Source: Stomorhina lunata
Taxonomy: Eukaryota; Arthropoda; Insecta; Diptera; Rhiniidae
NCBI GenBank assembly: GCA_933228675.1
Contig: OW121743.1
Coordinates: 14,329,224-14,393,223 of the forward strand
Length of the DNA: 64,000 nt
Direction: 5' to 3'
The translations under genes were made by a program, and so were the position numbers. Under the pieces are notes generated by a model. The model was not told the DNA's origin and did not search any database. It was given only the letters and a program-made list of their open reading frames with translations. Positions 51,901 through 60,300 of the stretch are shown here, piece after piece; within the stretch, counting starts at the first letter, position 1, and every line of letters starts with the position of its first letter.

Positions 51901-51908
51901 ATCTGTGA
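29854..51908 (+). CDS. C2(partial)-PDZ-DH-PH Rho guanine nucleotide exchange factor, 5'-incomplete, five exons
   Basis: Predicted Rho-family GEF: DH domains catalyse GDP/GTP exchange on Rho GTPases and PH domains assist or target membranes. I join 29854..30964, 48233..48568, 48651..49185, 49257..49434 and 50537..51908. Donors and acceptors are GT-AG, and phases 0, 0, 1 and 2 match at the four junctions, giving 1176 residues. Seen in order: the end of a C2-like domain (residues about 2-30), a Gln-rich and acidic linker, a PDZ domain (about 191-268, GFGF loop), a DH domain (about 380-570), a PH domain (about 580-725) and a Ser/Thr/Asn-rich tail ending in an acidic stretch and PDSLDL. The C2-PDZ part resembles mammalian RGS3, but a DH-PH replaces the RGS domain. 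The start codon and the rest of C2 lie upstream of the window. Small extra exons in the 17.3-kb intron cannot be excluded. I do not recognise a specific gene name. Confidence 0.85.
31060..34790 (-). repeat. 31-bp minisatellite block 7, mostly inverted orientation
   Basis: About 115 monomers of the block 6 type starting roughly 90 bp after the PDZ exon. A short forward-orientation island (31285-31425) precedes a flip near 31428. The core 31870-34600 is homogeneous. Variant monomers with CATATAAAACTAGG recur near 31855, 32205 and 32450, indicating local block duplications. Confidence 0.95.
34791..35882. other. non-repetitive AT-rich intron DNA
   Basis: No gene recognised. It contains a T run of about 21 at 35247-35267. 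Confidence 0.5.
35891..36728. mobile_element. hAT-like non-autonomous foldback element
   Basis: The ends CAGGGACCG and CGGACCCTG are inverted and have the CAGGG...CCCTG form usual for hAT elements. The flanking 8-mers GTTATAAT (35883-35890) and ATTATAAT (36729-36736) differ at one base, fitting an aged 8-bp target duplication. The interior is two opposed sets of tandem units of about 35-38 bp built from AATAACTTTTATTT and TCGAGCAGAAATAAAAG, with a central spacer near 36290-36370. It has no open frame, and the whole 838 bp could fold on itself. Confidence 0.75.
36737..37514. other. non-repetitive AT-rich intron DNA
   Basis: Nothing recognised apart from AT-rich text. Confidence 0.5.
37852..40361 (+). 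pseudogene. RTE endonuclease-reverse transcriptase, truncated and with one stop
   Basis: The frame is open from the truncation point and encodes the C-terminal part of an APE-type endonuclease (LGDFN at about 37866-37880, SDH at 38154-38162), then a reverse transcriptase with the fingers motif KAAGADGLPAEL, YRGISLL, GFRPGKSTTDQIF, DYKAAFDS and the catalytic YADD at 39561-39572. A TGA at 40173-40175 stops the frame. The same frame then continues open for another 62 codons (GTRRRGRPKLRW, a usual C-terminal element) to a stop near 40361, so this is a single nonsense change in an otherwise intact frame. The clade is assigned from motif wording; I cannot run a phylogeny. Confidence 0.8.
37852..40380 (+). 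mobile_element. 5'-truncated RTE-clade non-LTR retrotransposon
   Basis: The 2529-bp insertion is flanked by a perfect 13-bp direct repeat ACATTTAATCATG (37839-37851 and 40381-40393). It begins inside the endonuclease domain, so it is 5'-truncated. It ends in TAAGTAAGTAAGT rather than poly(A), as is usual for RTE elements. It was inserted in one unit of the 132-bp array. Confidence 0.85.
40736..41029. other. unassigned intron DNA
   Basis: No gene seen. Moderate complexity (CCCGACTCGACCACACGACC) suggests decayed repeat, not identified. Confidence 0.35.
41030..41890 (+). pseudogene. decayed jockey-like reverse transcriptase fragment
   Basis: Broken frames encode DGVLSSLLWNLAI, LAYADDVAVAV (YADD at 41134-41145), GLAVNPAKTEL and AKYLGVILD, the order found in jockey-clade RT palm and thumb. 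The segment 41580-41890 (ITGAIRTTPSKAL and a 74-codon open piece from 41731) fits the C-terminal region. Several stops and frameshifts show it is dead. Confidence 0.7.
42285..42436 (-). mobile_element. tRNA-like SINE head
   Basis: On the minus strand, GTAGCTCAGTGGAAGAG (42416-42432) matches a pol III A box and GGGTTCGAGCCC (42379-42390) a B box, with a plausible D arm and T arm. The acceptor stem does not pair, so a working tRNA is unlikely. Downstream on that strand lie an A-rich stretch and a TTG/CAA microsatellite (about 42285-42325), a typical SINE tail. Confidence 0.5.
42665..42829 (-). mobile_element. 3' fragment of the same RTE family, opposite strand
   Basis: The reverse complement matches the last roughly 165 bp of the RTE at 40215-40380, including the TAAG tail (seen here as CTTACTTACTT), AGCATATTTTAGAATTCCAT and TACTTGGTCTTTC. 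It has several mismatches and is older than the copy at 37852. Confidence 0.8.
42830..43262. other. unassigned, repeat-like intron DNA
   Basis: This mixed-composition DNA (CTAGCCCGTAATCCTAACCC, GGTGATACCATGAGGAGG) differs from the AT-rich intron and resembles untranslated non-LTR sequence, but no frame or termini are identified. Confidence 0.3.
43263..43345 (-). repeat. possible second tRNA-like B box
   Basis: On the minus strand GGTTCAAATCC (43274-43284) matches the B box and is followed by CACCAAGGGCAAC and T runs. The A box and stems are not convincing, so a decayed SINE head is the most likely reading. Confidence 0.3.
43346..43983. other. unassigned intron DNA
   Basis: No feature recognised. 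AAGGGTGCCCAA at about 43876 has an inverted partner near 47079 outside the element that lies between them. Confidence 0.35.
44016..44050. repeat. GTCT/GTCCGTCT microsatellite
   Basis: Short run of CTGTCTGTCCGTCTGTCTGT near the left end of the dispersed repeat. Related GTCCGTCTGTCCG pieces recur near 44550 and 44745. Confidence 0.8.
45280..45310 (+). repeat. mariner left terminal inverted repeat
   Basis: Begins TCGGGTGTTTTTTATTGAGG and includes GGTATAGAACTTTAA. It pairs with the right end at 46519-46549. Confidence 0.8.
45392..46468 (+). CDS. mariner transposase, full-length frame, second catalytic Asp replaced by Asn
   Basis: A 358-residue uninterrupted frame from ATG 45392 (an in-frame TTG lies six codons upstream). 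The N-terminal helix-turn-helix region (KEQRLQIVQIYFENNGSV) binds the terminal repeats in this family. The catalytic core shows SDEAHFW with Asp159, WFQQNGATCHTA with Asn251 where the family has Asp, and PLDYFLWG with Asp293. The 41-residue spacing between the second and third positions defines DD41D. The codon is AAC at 46142-46144. The frame is intact but catalysis should be lost, since all three acidic residues bind the metal ions. Confidence 0.85.
   Translation: MNRLTKEQRLQIVQIYFENNGSVREVYRKLRPFYGRHNRPSEQLIRLTMDRFRTTFTLCDNTHPQRRRTVRTEETIAAVEQSVEEDPNESIRHRAQQLELCPSTLWKILRKDLGLRPYKIQLVQELKPRDHAMRRDFGVWAENEIDLDDDFHRKILFSDEAHFWLNGYVNKQNCRIWKKNPHETLETPLHPQKLTVWCALWAGGVIGPYFFRNNAGESVTINGDRYRAMITDYFAPQLDGMNVDELWFQQNGATCHTAHVTIDLLKETFDERIISRNGPVNWPPRSCDLTPLDYFLWGYVKSLVYANKPETLGDLEANIRGVIANIRPHMLEKVVENWTCRIGPKSYLNINGIKLSFQ
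46519..46549 (-). repeat. mariner right terminal inverted repeat
   Basis: Read inward on the minus strand as ATGGGTGTTTTTTTTAGAGG then TATAGAACTTCG, matching the left end except for a few bases. Confidence 0.8.
47050..47660 (-). pseudogene. decayed R1/LOA-like reverse transcriptase fragment
   Basis: Minus-strand broken frames give LSDGQYGF and RSTVGA (47560-47640), then a 91-codon open piece (47113-47388) with PQESVLFPLLW, NIPEEANVVGFVDD and LSEHKTEIVLISSRRK. These match the palm region of R1/LOA-type non-LTR RTs. The catalytic FADD reads FVDD and stops interrupt the rest. It is a separate family from the RTE and the jockey-like fragment. Confidence 0.65.
47661..48232. other. intron DNA upstream of DH exon
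   Basis: AT-rich, no recognised element. It ends in the pyrimidine-rich acceptor TTTTCCCCTTTAG. Confidence 0.5.
48233..48568 (+). CDS. RhoGEF exon: first half of DH domain
   Basis: The acceptor is CCCCTTTAG at 48232 and entry is phase 0. The exon encodes 112 residues starting SIAPITDNRRRF, then LLQLISREQNFMSAM, which matches the first conserved DH helix (conserved Glu, hydrophobic pattern). The middle holds LFQNMDELQRLSEDVL. The donor is GTGGGT at 48569, phase 0. An upstream AG at 48196 would introduce an in-frame TAG before the DH, so it is not used. Confidence 0.85.
48651..49185 (+). CDS. RhoGEF exon: second half of DH and start of PH
   Basis: The acceptor is TTCTCTCTCTCAG at 48650, phase 0, after an 82-bp intron. 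LTMLIHRPLQHFREILKL corresponds to the most conserved DH helix, which contacts the GTPase (usual form LxxLLxxPVQRxxxYxLLL). The PH domain starts around RQWIFGGDL and includes WTLLFSDIIVFAKV. The donor GTAAGT follows at 49186, phase 1. The intron to the next exon is 71 bp. Confidence 0.85.
49257..49434 (+). CDS. RhoGEF exon: middle of PH domain
   Basis: The acceptor is CTAAACAG at 49256. The first two bases complete a Thr codon. It encodes TEFRLTV, a basic insert (KTPKKGARRKS) and the start of the C-terminal PH helix (ELKAVWQNLLQRQ). The donor GTAAGA is at 49435, phase 2. Read-through would meet a stop at once (ATG TAA). The next intron is entirely minisatellite. Confidence 0.8.
49439..50530. 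repeat. 33-bp minisatellite filling the PH-domain intron
   Basis: About 33 tandem monomers with TTATCACTGACGTCAAATTT then TCTATATAGAAAA, occupying the intron from a few bases after the donor to the acceptor. AATTTTCTATATAGAAAATT is a perfect 20-bp palindrome. About 20 monomers hold a perfect TGACGTCA; others have TGATGTCA, TAACGTCA or TGACATCA. Long open frames on both strands here follow from the 33-bp period and are not genes. Confidence 0.95.
50537..51908 (+). CDS. RhoGEF terminal exon: end of PH and long C-terminal tail
   Basis: The acceptor AAATTTTCTTACAG is at 50536. The first base completes an Ile codon (AT+A), continuing the PH helix as IFLVNAALG. The remaining roughly 450 residues have no recognised fold: Ser/Thr/Asn-rich, His/Gln runs (HQHHQQQ), then TPDTPTPNLSPS and an acidic stretch (GDEDDDEEA). 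The stop is TGA at 51906-51908 after PDSLDL. The balanced codon use stands out sharply against the AT-rich surroundings. Confidence 0.85.
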
Positions 51909-54260
51909 TTTGATTTTTGGCTTTAGGGGTTACTTTTCTTTAGGCGGAAGAAAGCTTTTAAGGGTTTAGGCAAAAAGCATAGTGCCAATAAGCTTTATAG
52001 ATCGGAGAGTAGGACACCGTTGATATAGATGAAATGATAGGGGGAAATAAATTGGAAATGAGAAAAAAGCTCTAAAGCTTTTGGAAATATTTAAAAAATG
52101 TGATATAGAAATTTTCTTCTTCTTAGTTTAATCTTTTAAAGCTTTGAAAATAACTTTACAAAAATATATAAACATAAAAGCTTTAAAAGAAAAATTTTCG
52201 AATCCATAAAAGCTTCAAAAAAAGTTTAGTCTAATCAAATTTTTTGGAAATATTTTAACGTTTGAGTACCTCACAAATGTTTGCCTCTAAACTTAAACTT
52301 TTAAAGAAAAGATTTTAATATCAAGAAAAGCTTTCCGGAAAGAGATAACTTTAAAAGTTTTAGGTAAGCTTTCAAAAAATAGTTTAAAATTAAGGAAAGC
52401 TTCAAGGTATTACTTGTAAGTTAAGTCAATTTTTTTTTTTTAATATTTAAGCATTTTTGAAATTTTTTCCTCAGCAACATTTTGGAGTCTGTAAAGCTTT
52501 ACAAAGAGATGTAAATTTAAAATCTTTAAAGTTTTAATATCTTGGACATTGTTCTTCTTAATAAAAACTTTAAAAGCTTTAAAAATTTTATAATTGAGAA
52601 AAGCTTTACAAAAGCGAATTATTCAAGAGCTTTAGAGAAATAAAGAAAAGTTTGAAAAGAAAAAAATATTTGAATCATTTAATATTTTAAAATGCTTTTT
52701 TTCTTATAACTAAAACATTAAAAGCTTTTAAGTGTCCAAAAATATTTTATCTTATTAATATTAATTAATATTAATATTTTTAATTATTTTTCTTTAAAAT
52801 AAAACTTTAAAAGCTTTCAAGTGTACAAAAAAACCATGAAATCAAGAAAAGCTTTATAAAAGAGATTTCAAAGCTTTAAACTAAAGATTAAAAAAAAAAG
52901 AAAAATGTTAGAAGAAAATATTTGAAAGTTTTAATATTTTTTAATTATTTTTTGATTTACTGAAACTTTTAAAGCTTTTATGTTTTCGTAAAGAATTTGG
53001 AATTAAGAAAAACTTGAAGCTTTTAATATTTTGTAAATTTTTGTTCTTAACAAAAACTTTAAAGGATTCAGTCTTCGGAAAGATTTTATCATTTAGAAGA
53101 GCTTACAAACGAGATAAAACTGAAAGCTTTAGAGGAATAATGAAAAAAAAATTCCGATCATTTTAATATTTTTATTAATTTTTCTTTTAAACTAAATGTT
53201 TAAAAGCTTTTGAAAGAAAAGCTTTAGAAGAAAATATTTGATTGTTTTAAAATTTTTCAAGTTTTTTCTGATTAACTAAAACTTTTAAAGTTCTTAAGTT
53301 TTCGAAAATATTTTGAAATTAAGAAAAGCTTTAAGCTTTTAATATTTTGGAAATTTTTCTTCTTAACAGAGACATTTGATTAAATTTTAAATTTTTCTTT
53401 ATAACAAAAACTTTTAAAGCTTCATAGTCTTCGAAAAGATTTTATCATTAAAAAAAATCTTTACAAAAAAGAGATACATTTAAAAGCTTTAGAGGAATAA
53501 AGAGTTTTAAAGAAAATATTTGATTGTTTTAATATTTTGATTTTTTTTTTCTTTTTAACTAAATATTCCAAAGCTTTAAAGCGTTCAAAAAAAGTTAGCT
53601 TTTCATAAAAGCTTTGAGATTTCGAAGGTTTAGACTTAAGATTTTTTTAAACAAAAAGTAGTTTTCTTCTTAACAAAAACGTTTAAAGCTTCATAGTCTT
53701 CGAAAAGATTTTATCATTAAAAAAGCTTTACAAAAAAGATAAACATTTAAAAGCTTTAAAGGAATAAAGAAAAATTTTAAAGAAAATATTAGATTTTTTT
53801 AATATTTATAGTTTTTTCTTTTTAACGAAATGTTTCAAAGCTTTAAAGTGTTCAAAAAAAGTTTGCATTTAATAAAAGCTTTAAAATTTCCTAGGCTTAG
53901 ACTTAAGTTTTTTGTAAACAGAAAAATTTTTTCTTCTTAAAAAAAACTTTTAAAGCTCATGGTCTTCAAAAAGATATTGTCATTAAAAAAGCTTTACAAA
54001 AAAGATAAACATTTAAAAGCTTTAAAGGAATAAAGTAAAGTTTTAAAAGAAAATATTAGATTTTTTTCTTTTATCTAAATGTTTCAAAGCTTTAAAGTGT
54101 TCAAAAAAAGTTTGTATTTAATAAAAGCTTTGATATTTCTAAGCTTTAGACAAAAGATTTTAACACAAAGAAAATTTTTAGAAAAATATCTAATTATTTT
54201 AAAATTTTTCCTGATTAGGACAATTTTTCAAGCTGTTAAGTTTTCGGAAAGAATTTGTAA
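51909..54260. repeat. AAAGCTTT-rich 3' flank with degenerate repeats of about 250 bp
   Basis: The palindrome AAAGCTTT recurs dozens of times. Longer segments such as CAAAGCTTTAAAGTGTTC followed by AAAAAAAGTT recur at about 53570, 53835 and 54085, i.e. diverged units of about 250-265 bp. No gene is supported. Confidence 0.65.
52046..52051 (+). terminator. candidate poly(A) signal AATAAA
   Basis: This is an AATAAA about 138 bases after the RhoGEF stop codon. Such hexamers are common by chance in this AT-rich flank, so cleavage here is only plausible. Confidence 0.3.
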
Positions 54261-55491
54261 TTACCCAATAAACCAAAAAATGATACTGTATCGATTATGA
54301 TATAATATTTCAAGAGTTTTTAGACTCATAAATTATAAGACTAAATGATATAATTGTAATATTATATTTTTTAAAAAATGTAATGAAAACTCGTTAAGAA
54401 AATTTTTGACTTAGAAATAAAAATCAAAAATTTTCTGTAAAATTAATTGTGAGAATAAATTACAATCTATATACATGTGTGTATAATTATATGAAAATAC
54501 CGCGGATTAAAATACAGTTGCAGTCATATTTGGTAAGAATATTAACATAATTATATCTTTTTGTCTATTCTTTAAAATATATAATATAAAACATTAGTTT
54601 TTTCAACAGATTTGGAAAGAGTTATCTTAAGGCGTTTTACTTAATCGATATTTATTTCGCCTATTTAATTCATAAAGCGTGTAAGTATTATTGTTATTTT
54701 ATTTAATAATTCTGTAAATTAATAATTCAATATGTTCTTTTTTAGATTTCGTGGAGCGATTAGTGTAGATTGCTGCTCAAAGTCGCATCTGATGCCGATT
54801 TATCAAAGAAGAGGTAAGAATATTCCCCCTTTTCTATATACATTATTGTAATCCTTTGATTAGCTTAAAATTTTAAATACAATTCGGTCAATTGATGACA
54901 ATAATAGACCCTAAGTAAATGTCTCCTTTATTTTATACAACTGGACCACTGCACAACAATTTGTGTAACAATTAGTTCACATTTTATCGACTATACATTA
55001 CGAATTATTTAACAACTCTGTATACATCTTCCTAAATTCTTATTTTTTGCAGATAATCATCACCAGAAATCACAAATATAAGTGTAATAGATGTTCAACT
55101 TAAATTGAGAAAAAACTCATTATTTTATTTATTTTATAATATTAAATTTAATAAATAATATAAATATAACACTTAAGAGCTTAAAATGCAGCATTTTCAT
55201 TTTTATTGATATCATTTCTGAATTATTATTAGTTATAATTAATGATATCATTACAATATCATTATTTTTTGAAATCTTGGCATATATCGCGAAACTATCG
55301 TTCTGCCTCTTATAATCGATATCGTTAATGATATTATTTTTTTCAATAAATATAATATCATTATCGAGTGTACCTTTTGTTAGGAGACAGCTATTACTTT
55401 CGAGTCTAAAATGATATCATTCTCGGAATTGCTTGCCGAGTAAATGATATCGTTATGATATCATTACGATATCGTTTGGTTTGTTGGGTAA
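54261..55491. mobile_element. 1.2-kb TIR element inserted in the AAAGCTTT region
   Basis: TTACCCAATAAACCAAA at 54261 is inverted at the right end (TTTGGTTTGTTGGGTAA, ending 55491) with one mismatch. The flanking bases TAA on both sides could be a 3-bp target duplication. The subterminal DNA, especially on the right, is rich in ATGATATCAT palindromes. No transposase is found. The AAAGCTTT-type sequence resumes on both sides, which supports insertion. Confidence 0.65.
54610..55053 (+). other. splice-site-like series inside the TIR element
   Basis: Candidate donors GTAAGA (54533), GTAAGT (54681) and GTAAGA (54814) each precede a pyrimidine-rich acceptor ending at 54609, 54745 and 55052, giving candidate internal exons 54610-54680 and 54746-54813. 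An AATAAA lies near 55150. The joined sequence has no long open frame, so any RNA would be non-coding or a relic. Confidence 0.3.
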
Positions 55492-56600
55492 TAAAAGCTC
55501 AAAGCTTACATTTTTCAATTTGAAATATCTAGAGGAAAATATATTATTTAAATGTTTCAAAGTTTTCATGTGTTCAAAAAAAAAATGTTGAAGTTTATAA
55601 AAACTTTGAGAAAGAGGTTTGAAAGCTTAAGACTAATAATTTGGACAAAAACGAGCATTTTTTCTGCTCAACAAAAATCTTTAAAGCTATTAAGTTTTCG
55701 AAAAAATTTCGGAACTAAGAAAAGCTTAAATTTGAAAGCTCTAGAGGAATTGATATTGAAACTAAAAAAGGCTATAATGATGTTAAGTATAAATATTTCT
55801 TTAAATTTTCTTGTTACATATAAAACTTTTAAAGCTCTATTTAAAGCTTTATATAAAGCTTTAAATATTTTGGTATCAGAAAAGGCTTTTGAGTAAAATA
55901 TTTGATCAATTTAATGTTTTAAAAATTCCTTCTTCCTTAGCTAAAACTTTTAAGGCCTTCCGAAGACTTTAGAAAAGATTTCGGATTCAAAAAAGCTTTA
56001 CAAAAAAAAAATAAAAAAAAGTTTGTAATATTTATAGCAAAGGCTTTGGAACTACTAAAAAAATTTAACAAAAGCCAACTAAAATCAAGAGTAAAAAGCT
56101 TGTCTAAATCATCTAAATAACAGTTTTTAAAGCTTTGGAAAAGTAAAGCTTTTTAAAGTTTGCTTAAGCTTTTTATAACAAATAACGATAATCAACTAGA
56201 TAACAATAAAGTAGTAAAGAGTCATATGAGCTTTTTGAAAGTATTTAGAATGTAGTAAAGCTTTACAAATCTTTAAGGCTTTAAAGCTTTTTAACTAATA
56301 AAAACTCTTACACAATGGATACAGACAAAATGTTGAAGAGATAAATTAAAAATTGAAGCTTTTTAAGAAATTTAAGATATTTTGATATTTATAATCAGGA
56401 AAAGCTTTAAAAGATGATAAGTTTGTTTAGGAGTTAAAAAGCTTTTTATAATCGTGTGTATCATCTAAGTTAAGTGTTTTCATTGCAGTAAAGCTTTTAA
56501 AAACTTTCTTTAACCTTTTATAACTTTAAAAGAGTTAAGTTTTTTTTTGAAATCTTAAAAGCTTTAAAGCTTTCTTAATTTCTATAAATTTATCTCCCAT
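55492..56600. repeat. AAAGCTTT-rich flank, continued
   Basis: Same composition and motif as 51909-54260, thinning toward 56580. A 114-codon frame at 55552-55896 is made of this repeat text and is not considered coding. Confidence 0.6.
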
Positions 56601-57339
56601 TTTCATCTAAATTTTTTATAGAAAAAGCAATTCTATTAAAAAGAGCACTGTTTAAGTCTAACCCCACTTTCAAAAATATTAAACACTCACAGCTTTCACT
56701 TACTAACAAAATACCAGAATCCACCGTTTAAAAGCACCTAAAGCTTTTTTGTTACAAAACATTAAAAACACAAATTTTTTGAAACACCAACTTTTATTAA
56801 ATAATCACACCAAATAAAAAATCGTTTCAGATTCATTATAACTAAAAAAATATATAACGAATAACTATAGACTCTTTTACAGCCCTTGAAAAACAAGAAA
56901 CAATTGAAATTGTTTAATTTAAAAAAGACGCATTAATTTCAAAATATGCAAGAATATGCAAAAAATAAGCAGATTTATATAGAAATACATATAAAAACAA
57001 GCAATTTATGAAGGCAGTAGGAATTGTTCAATTATTGCATTAGAACTAATGTAAAAAAAAGAAGAAAAATCGTACTTTAAACAAATGAAAAATATAGAAA
57101 TCTTAAGATTAAAATTTACTAAAATTTTATTAAATATAACAAAATTTTTTTTGTTAATGTTGTTATCAGTGTCTATGTGTGTGTGTAACAGTGTGATAAG
57201 TTTTTATGTCTACAAAATCTTGATTTTAAATTTTAAAGATTTTTTTGGGTATTTTCAGTTTTTCGTAAATTTTTCAAAGTTTATTTTTTTTATTCGTATA
57301 TCAAAACTAGTAATGCCGAGTTTATAAAAAAAAACTTAA
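56601..57339. other. non-repetitive AT-rich flank
   Basis: No supported gene. The 80-codon frame at 57085-57327 is Phe/Leu/Ile-rich with no family resemblance, as expected of AT-rich DNA. Confidence 0.4.
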
Positions 57340-60300
57340 ATTTAAAATAGTACTTTTTTAAAAGTACTAGATTTTTGTAAATTCAAAAAAATTAGAATAG
57401 ATATTCAAGCATTTTGTTTTTGGACACCCAGTTTCAAAATTTAACTCCAATTTTCACATAATTTTGCTAGACTTTTGTAAAAAGTACTTTTTTTTAATTT
57501 TTCAAAAGGTTTTTTAAGAAAATTTTGTGAAATTATTAACTTAAAAGCCATTTGTTATTGCCAGATCAAATCCAAAATATTCACACCAACTTTTTTGATG
57601 TCTTTTTAAAAAAGTAATTTTCTACTACTTTTTGAAAACTGAAAAGGTTTCATCAATTTTATAGTTAAAAGCAAAAACAAGTTTGCTGAGTTAAAATATT
57701 AACATCTTACTCCCCTTTTCAAAAAGTACTTTTCTACTACTTTTTTTAAAAAATCTCTAAATTTTTGAAAAAACTTAAAAACAAACAGTTTTTATTTTGA
57801 ACACAAATTTTCATATGTTAACCCGCTTATTTTTTTCTTATTTTAAAAAAGTACTTTTTCACTACTTTTTTCATAATTTAAAAATTTTCATCAAAATTAT
57901 AACAATTTCAAAGTTAAAATCAGTAAAAAATGTAAAATTTAAAAAAATTTTCACATTTTACTCTCTTTTTCAAAAAGTACTTTTTTGATACTTTTTAAAA
58001 ATTTCGAATTTTTTGAATAAACTTAAACGAAAACAAATTTTTTTTAAAAGAGCTAATTTTCAGTTTCTAACCTGTTTTTTTTTTTTCTCTTTTAAAAAAG
58101 TACTTTTTCTATATGCTTTCTTTTGTAAACAGTCCTTTTTTGTATTTTGTTTTTTAGAAACTAAAAAGGTTCTTTTTATAAAAAGTTACAGAAATTATAA
58201 ACTTAAAAGTCAACTTTTTTCATTATCATGTTTACTTTTTTTTATTATCATGTTTATTTTTTGTCTCTTTTTTAAAAAAAAGTACTTTTTCACTACTTTT
58301 TTTAAGACTTAAAATTTTTTATCAAAATGATATTAATTTTAAAGTTGAAAGCAAAAACAAGTTTGCAGAGTTAAAATTTTTACATTTTACATACTTTTTC
58401 AAAAAGTACTTTTATACTACTTTTTTAAAAATCTCAAATTTTCATCAAAATTATATTAATTTTAAAGTTAAAATCAGTAAATAGTTGACTGAGTTAAAAT
58501 TTACACATTTTACTACCTTTTTCAAAAAGTACTTTTTTGGTACTTTTTAAAAATTTCGAATTTTTTGAATAAACTTAAACGAAAACAAATTTTTTTAAAA
58601 GAGCTAATTTTCAGTTTCTAACCTGTTTTTTTTCTCTTTTAAATGTTTTCTTCTGTAAACAGTCCTTTTTTGTATTTTGTTTTTTAGAAACTAAAAAGGT
58701 TCTTTTTATAAAAAGTTACAGAAATTATAAACTTAAAAGTCAACTTTTTTCATTATCATGTTTACTTTATTTTATTATCATGTTTATTTTTTGTCTCTTT
58801 TTTAAAAAAAGTACTATTTCACTACCTTTTTTTAAGACTTAAAATTTTTTATCAAAATGATATTAATTTTAAAGTTGAAAGCAAAAACAAGTTTGCAGAG
58901 TTAAAATTTTTACATTTTACCCACTTTTCCAAAAAGTACTTTTCTACTACTTTTTTAAAAATCCCAAATTTTCATCAAAATTATATCAATTTTAAAGTTA
59001 AAATCAGTAAATAGTTGACTGAGTTAAAATTTCCACATTTATTCCCTTTTTCAAAAAGTACTTTTTTGATACCTTTTAAAAATTTCGAATTTTTTGAATA
59101 AACTTAAACGAAAACAAATTTTTTTAAAAGAGCAAATTTTCAGCTTCTAACCTGTTTTTTTTTTTTAAAAAGTACTTTTTCTAAATGTTTTCTTTTGTAA
59201 ACAGTCCATTTTGTATTTTTTTATTTTTAGAAACTAAAAAGGTTCTTTTTATAAAAATTTACAGAAATTATAAACTTAAAAGTCAAATTTTTTTATTATC
59301 ATGTTTACTTTTTTTTTATTATCATGTTTACTTTTTGTCTCTTTTTTAAAAAAAGTACTTTTTCACTACCTTTTTTTAAGACTTAAAATTTTTTATCTAA
59401 ATGATATTAATTTTAAAGTTGAAAGCAAAAATAAGTTTGTGGAGTTAAAATTTTTACATTTTACCCACTTTTTCAAAAAGTACTTTTCTACTACTTTTTT
59501 AAAAATCTCAAATTTTCATCAATTTTAAAGTTAAAATCAGTAAAAAGTTGACTGATTTAAAATTTTCACATTTTACTCCCTTTTTCAAAAAGTGCTTTTT
59601 TGATACTTTTTAAAAATTTCAAATTTTTTGAATAAACTTAAACGAAAACAAATTTTTTTAAAAGAGCTAATTTTCAGTTTCTAACCTGTTTTTTTTTTCT
59701 CTCTTTTAAAAAAGTACTTTTTCTATATGCTTTCTTTTGTAAACAGTCCTTTTTTGTATTTTGTTTTTTAGAAACTAAAAAGGTTCTTTTCATAAAAATT
59801 TAATGAAATTATAAACTTAAAAATCAACTTTTTTTATTATCAGACAAAATGTTTACTTTTTGTCTCTTTTTTAAAAAAAAGTACTTTTTCACTACTTTTT
59901 TTTAACTTAAAATTTTTTATCAAAATGATATGAGTTTTAATGTAAAAAGCCAAAACAAGTTTACTGAGTTAAAATTTTTACATTTTACCCACTTTTTCAA
60001 AAAGTACTTTTCTACAACTTTTTTAAAAATCTCAAATTTTTAAAATTTTTTTAAATTTTTTGTTATTTTCTTTAAATTTTTATAACTAAATAGCAGTAAT
60101 TTTTTATATGTGGAAAAATTTAAAAATTTTCTTCTATTTCTTAAATTTCTACTACCATTTTCAAAAAGTACTTTCTTAGTACTTTTCTTTAATTTTCAAA
60201 ATATTATTAAAAATTTACATTTTATTCAAGCAGACAACAAAAATTTGTTAACTGTGAAACAATTTTCACTTTTTACCCCCCTTATTCAAAAAGTACTTTT

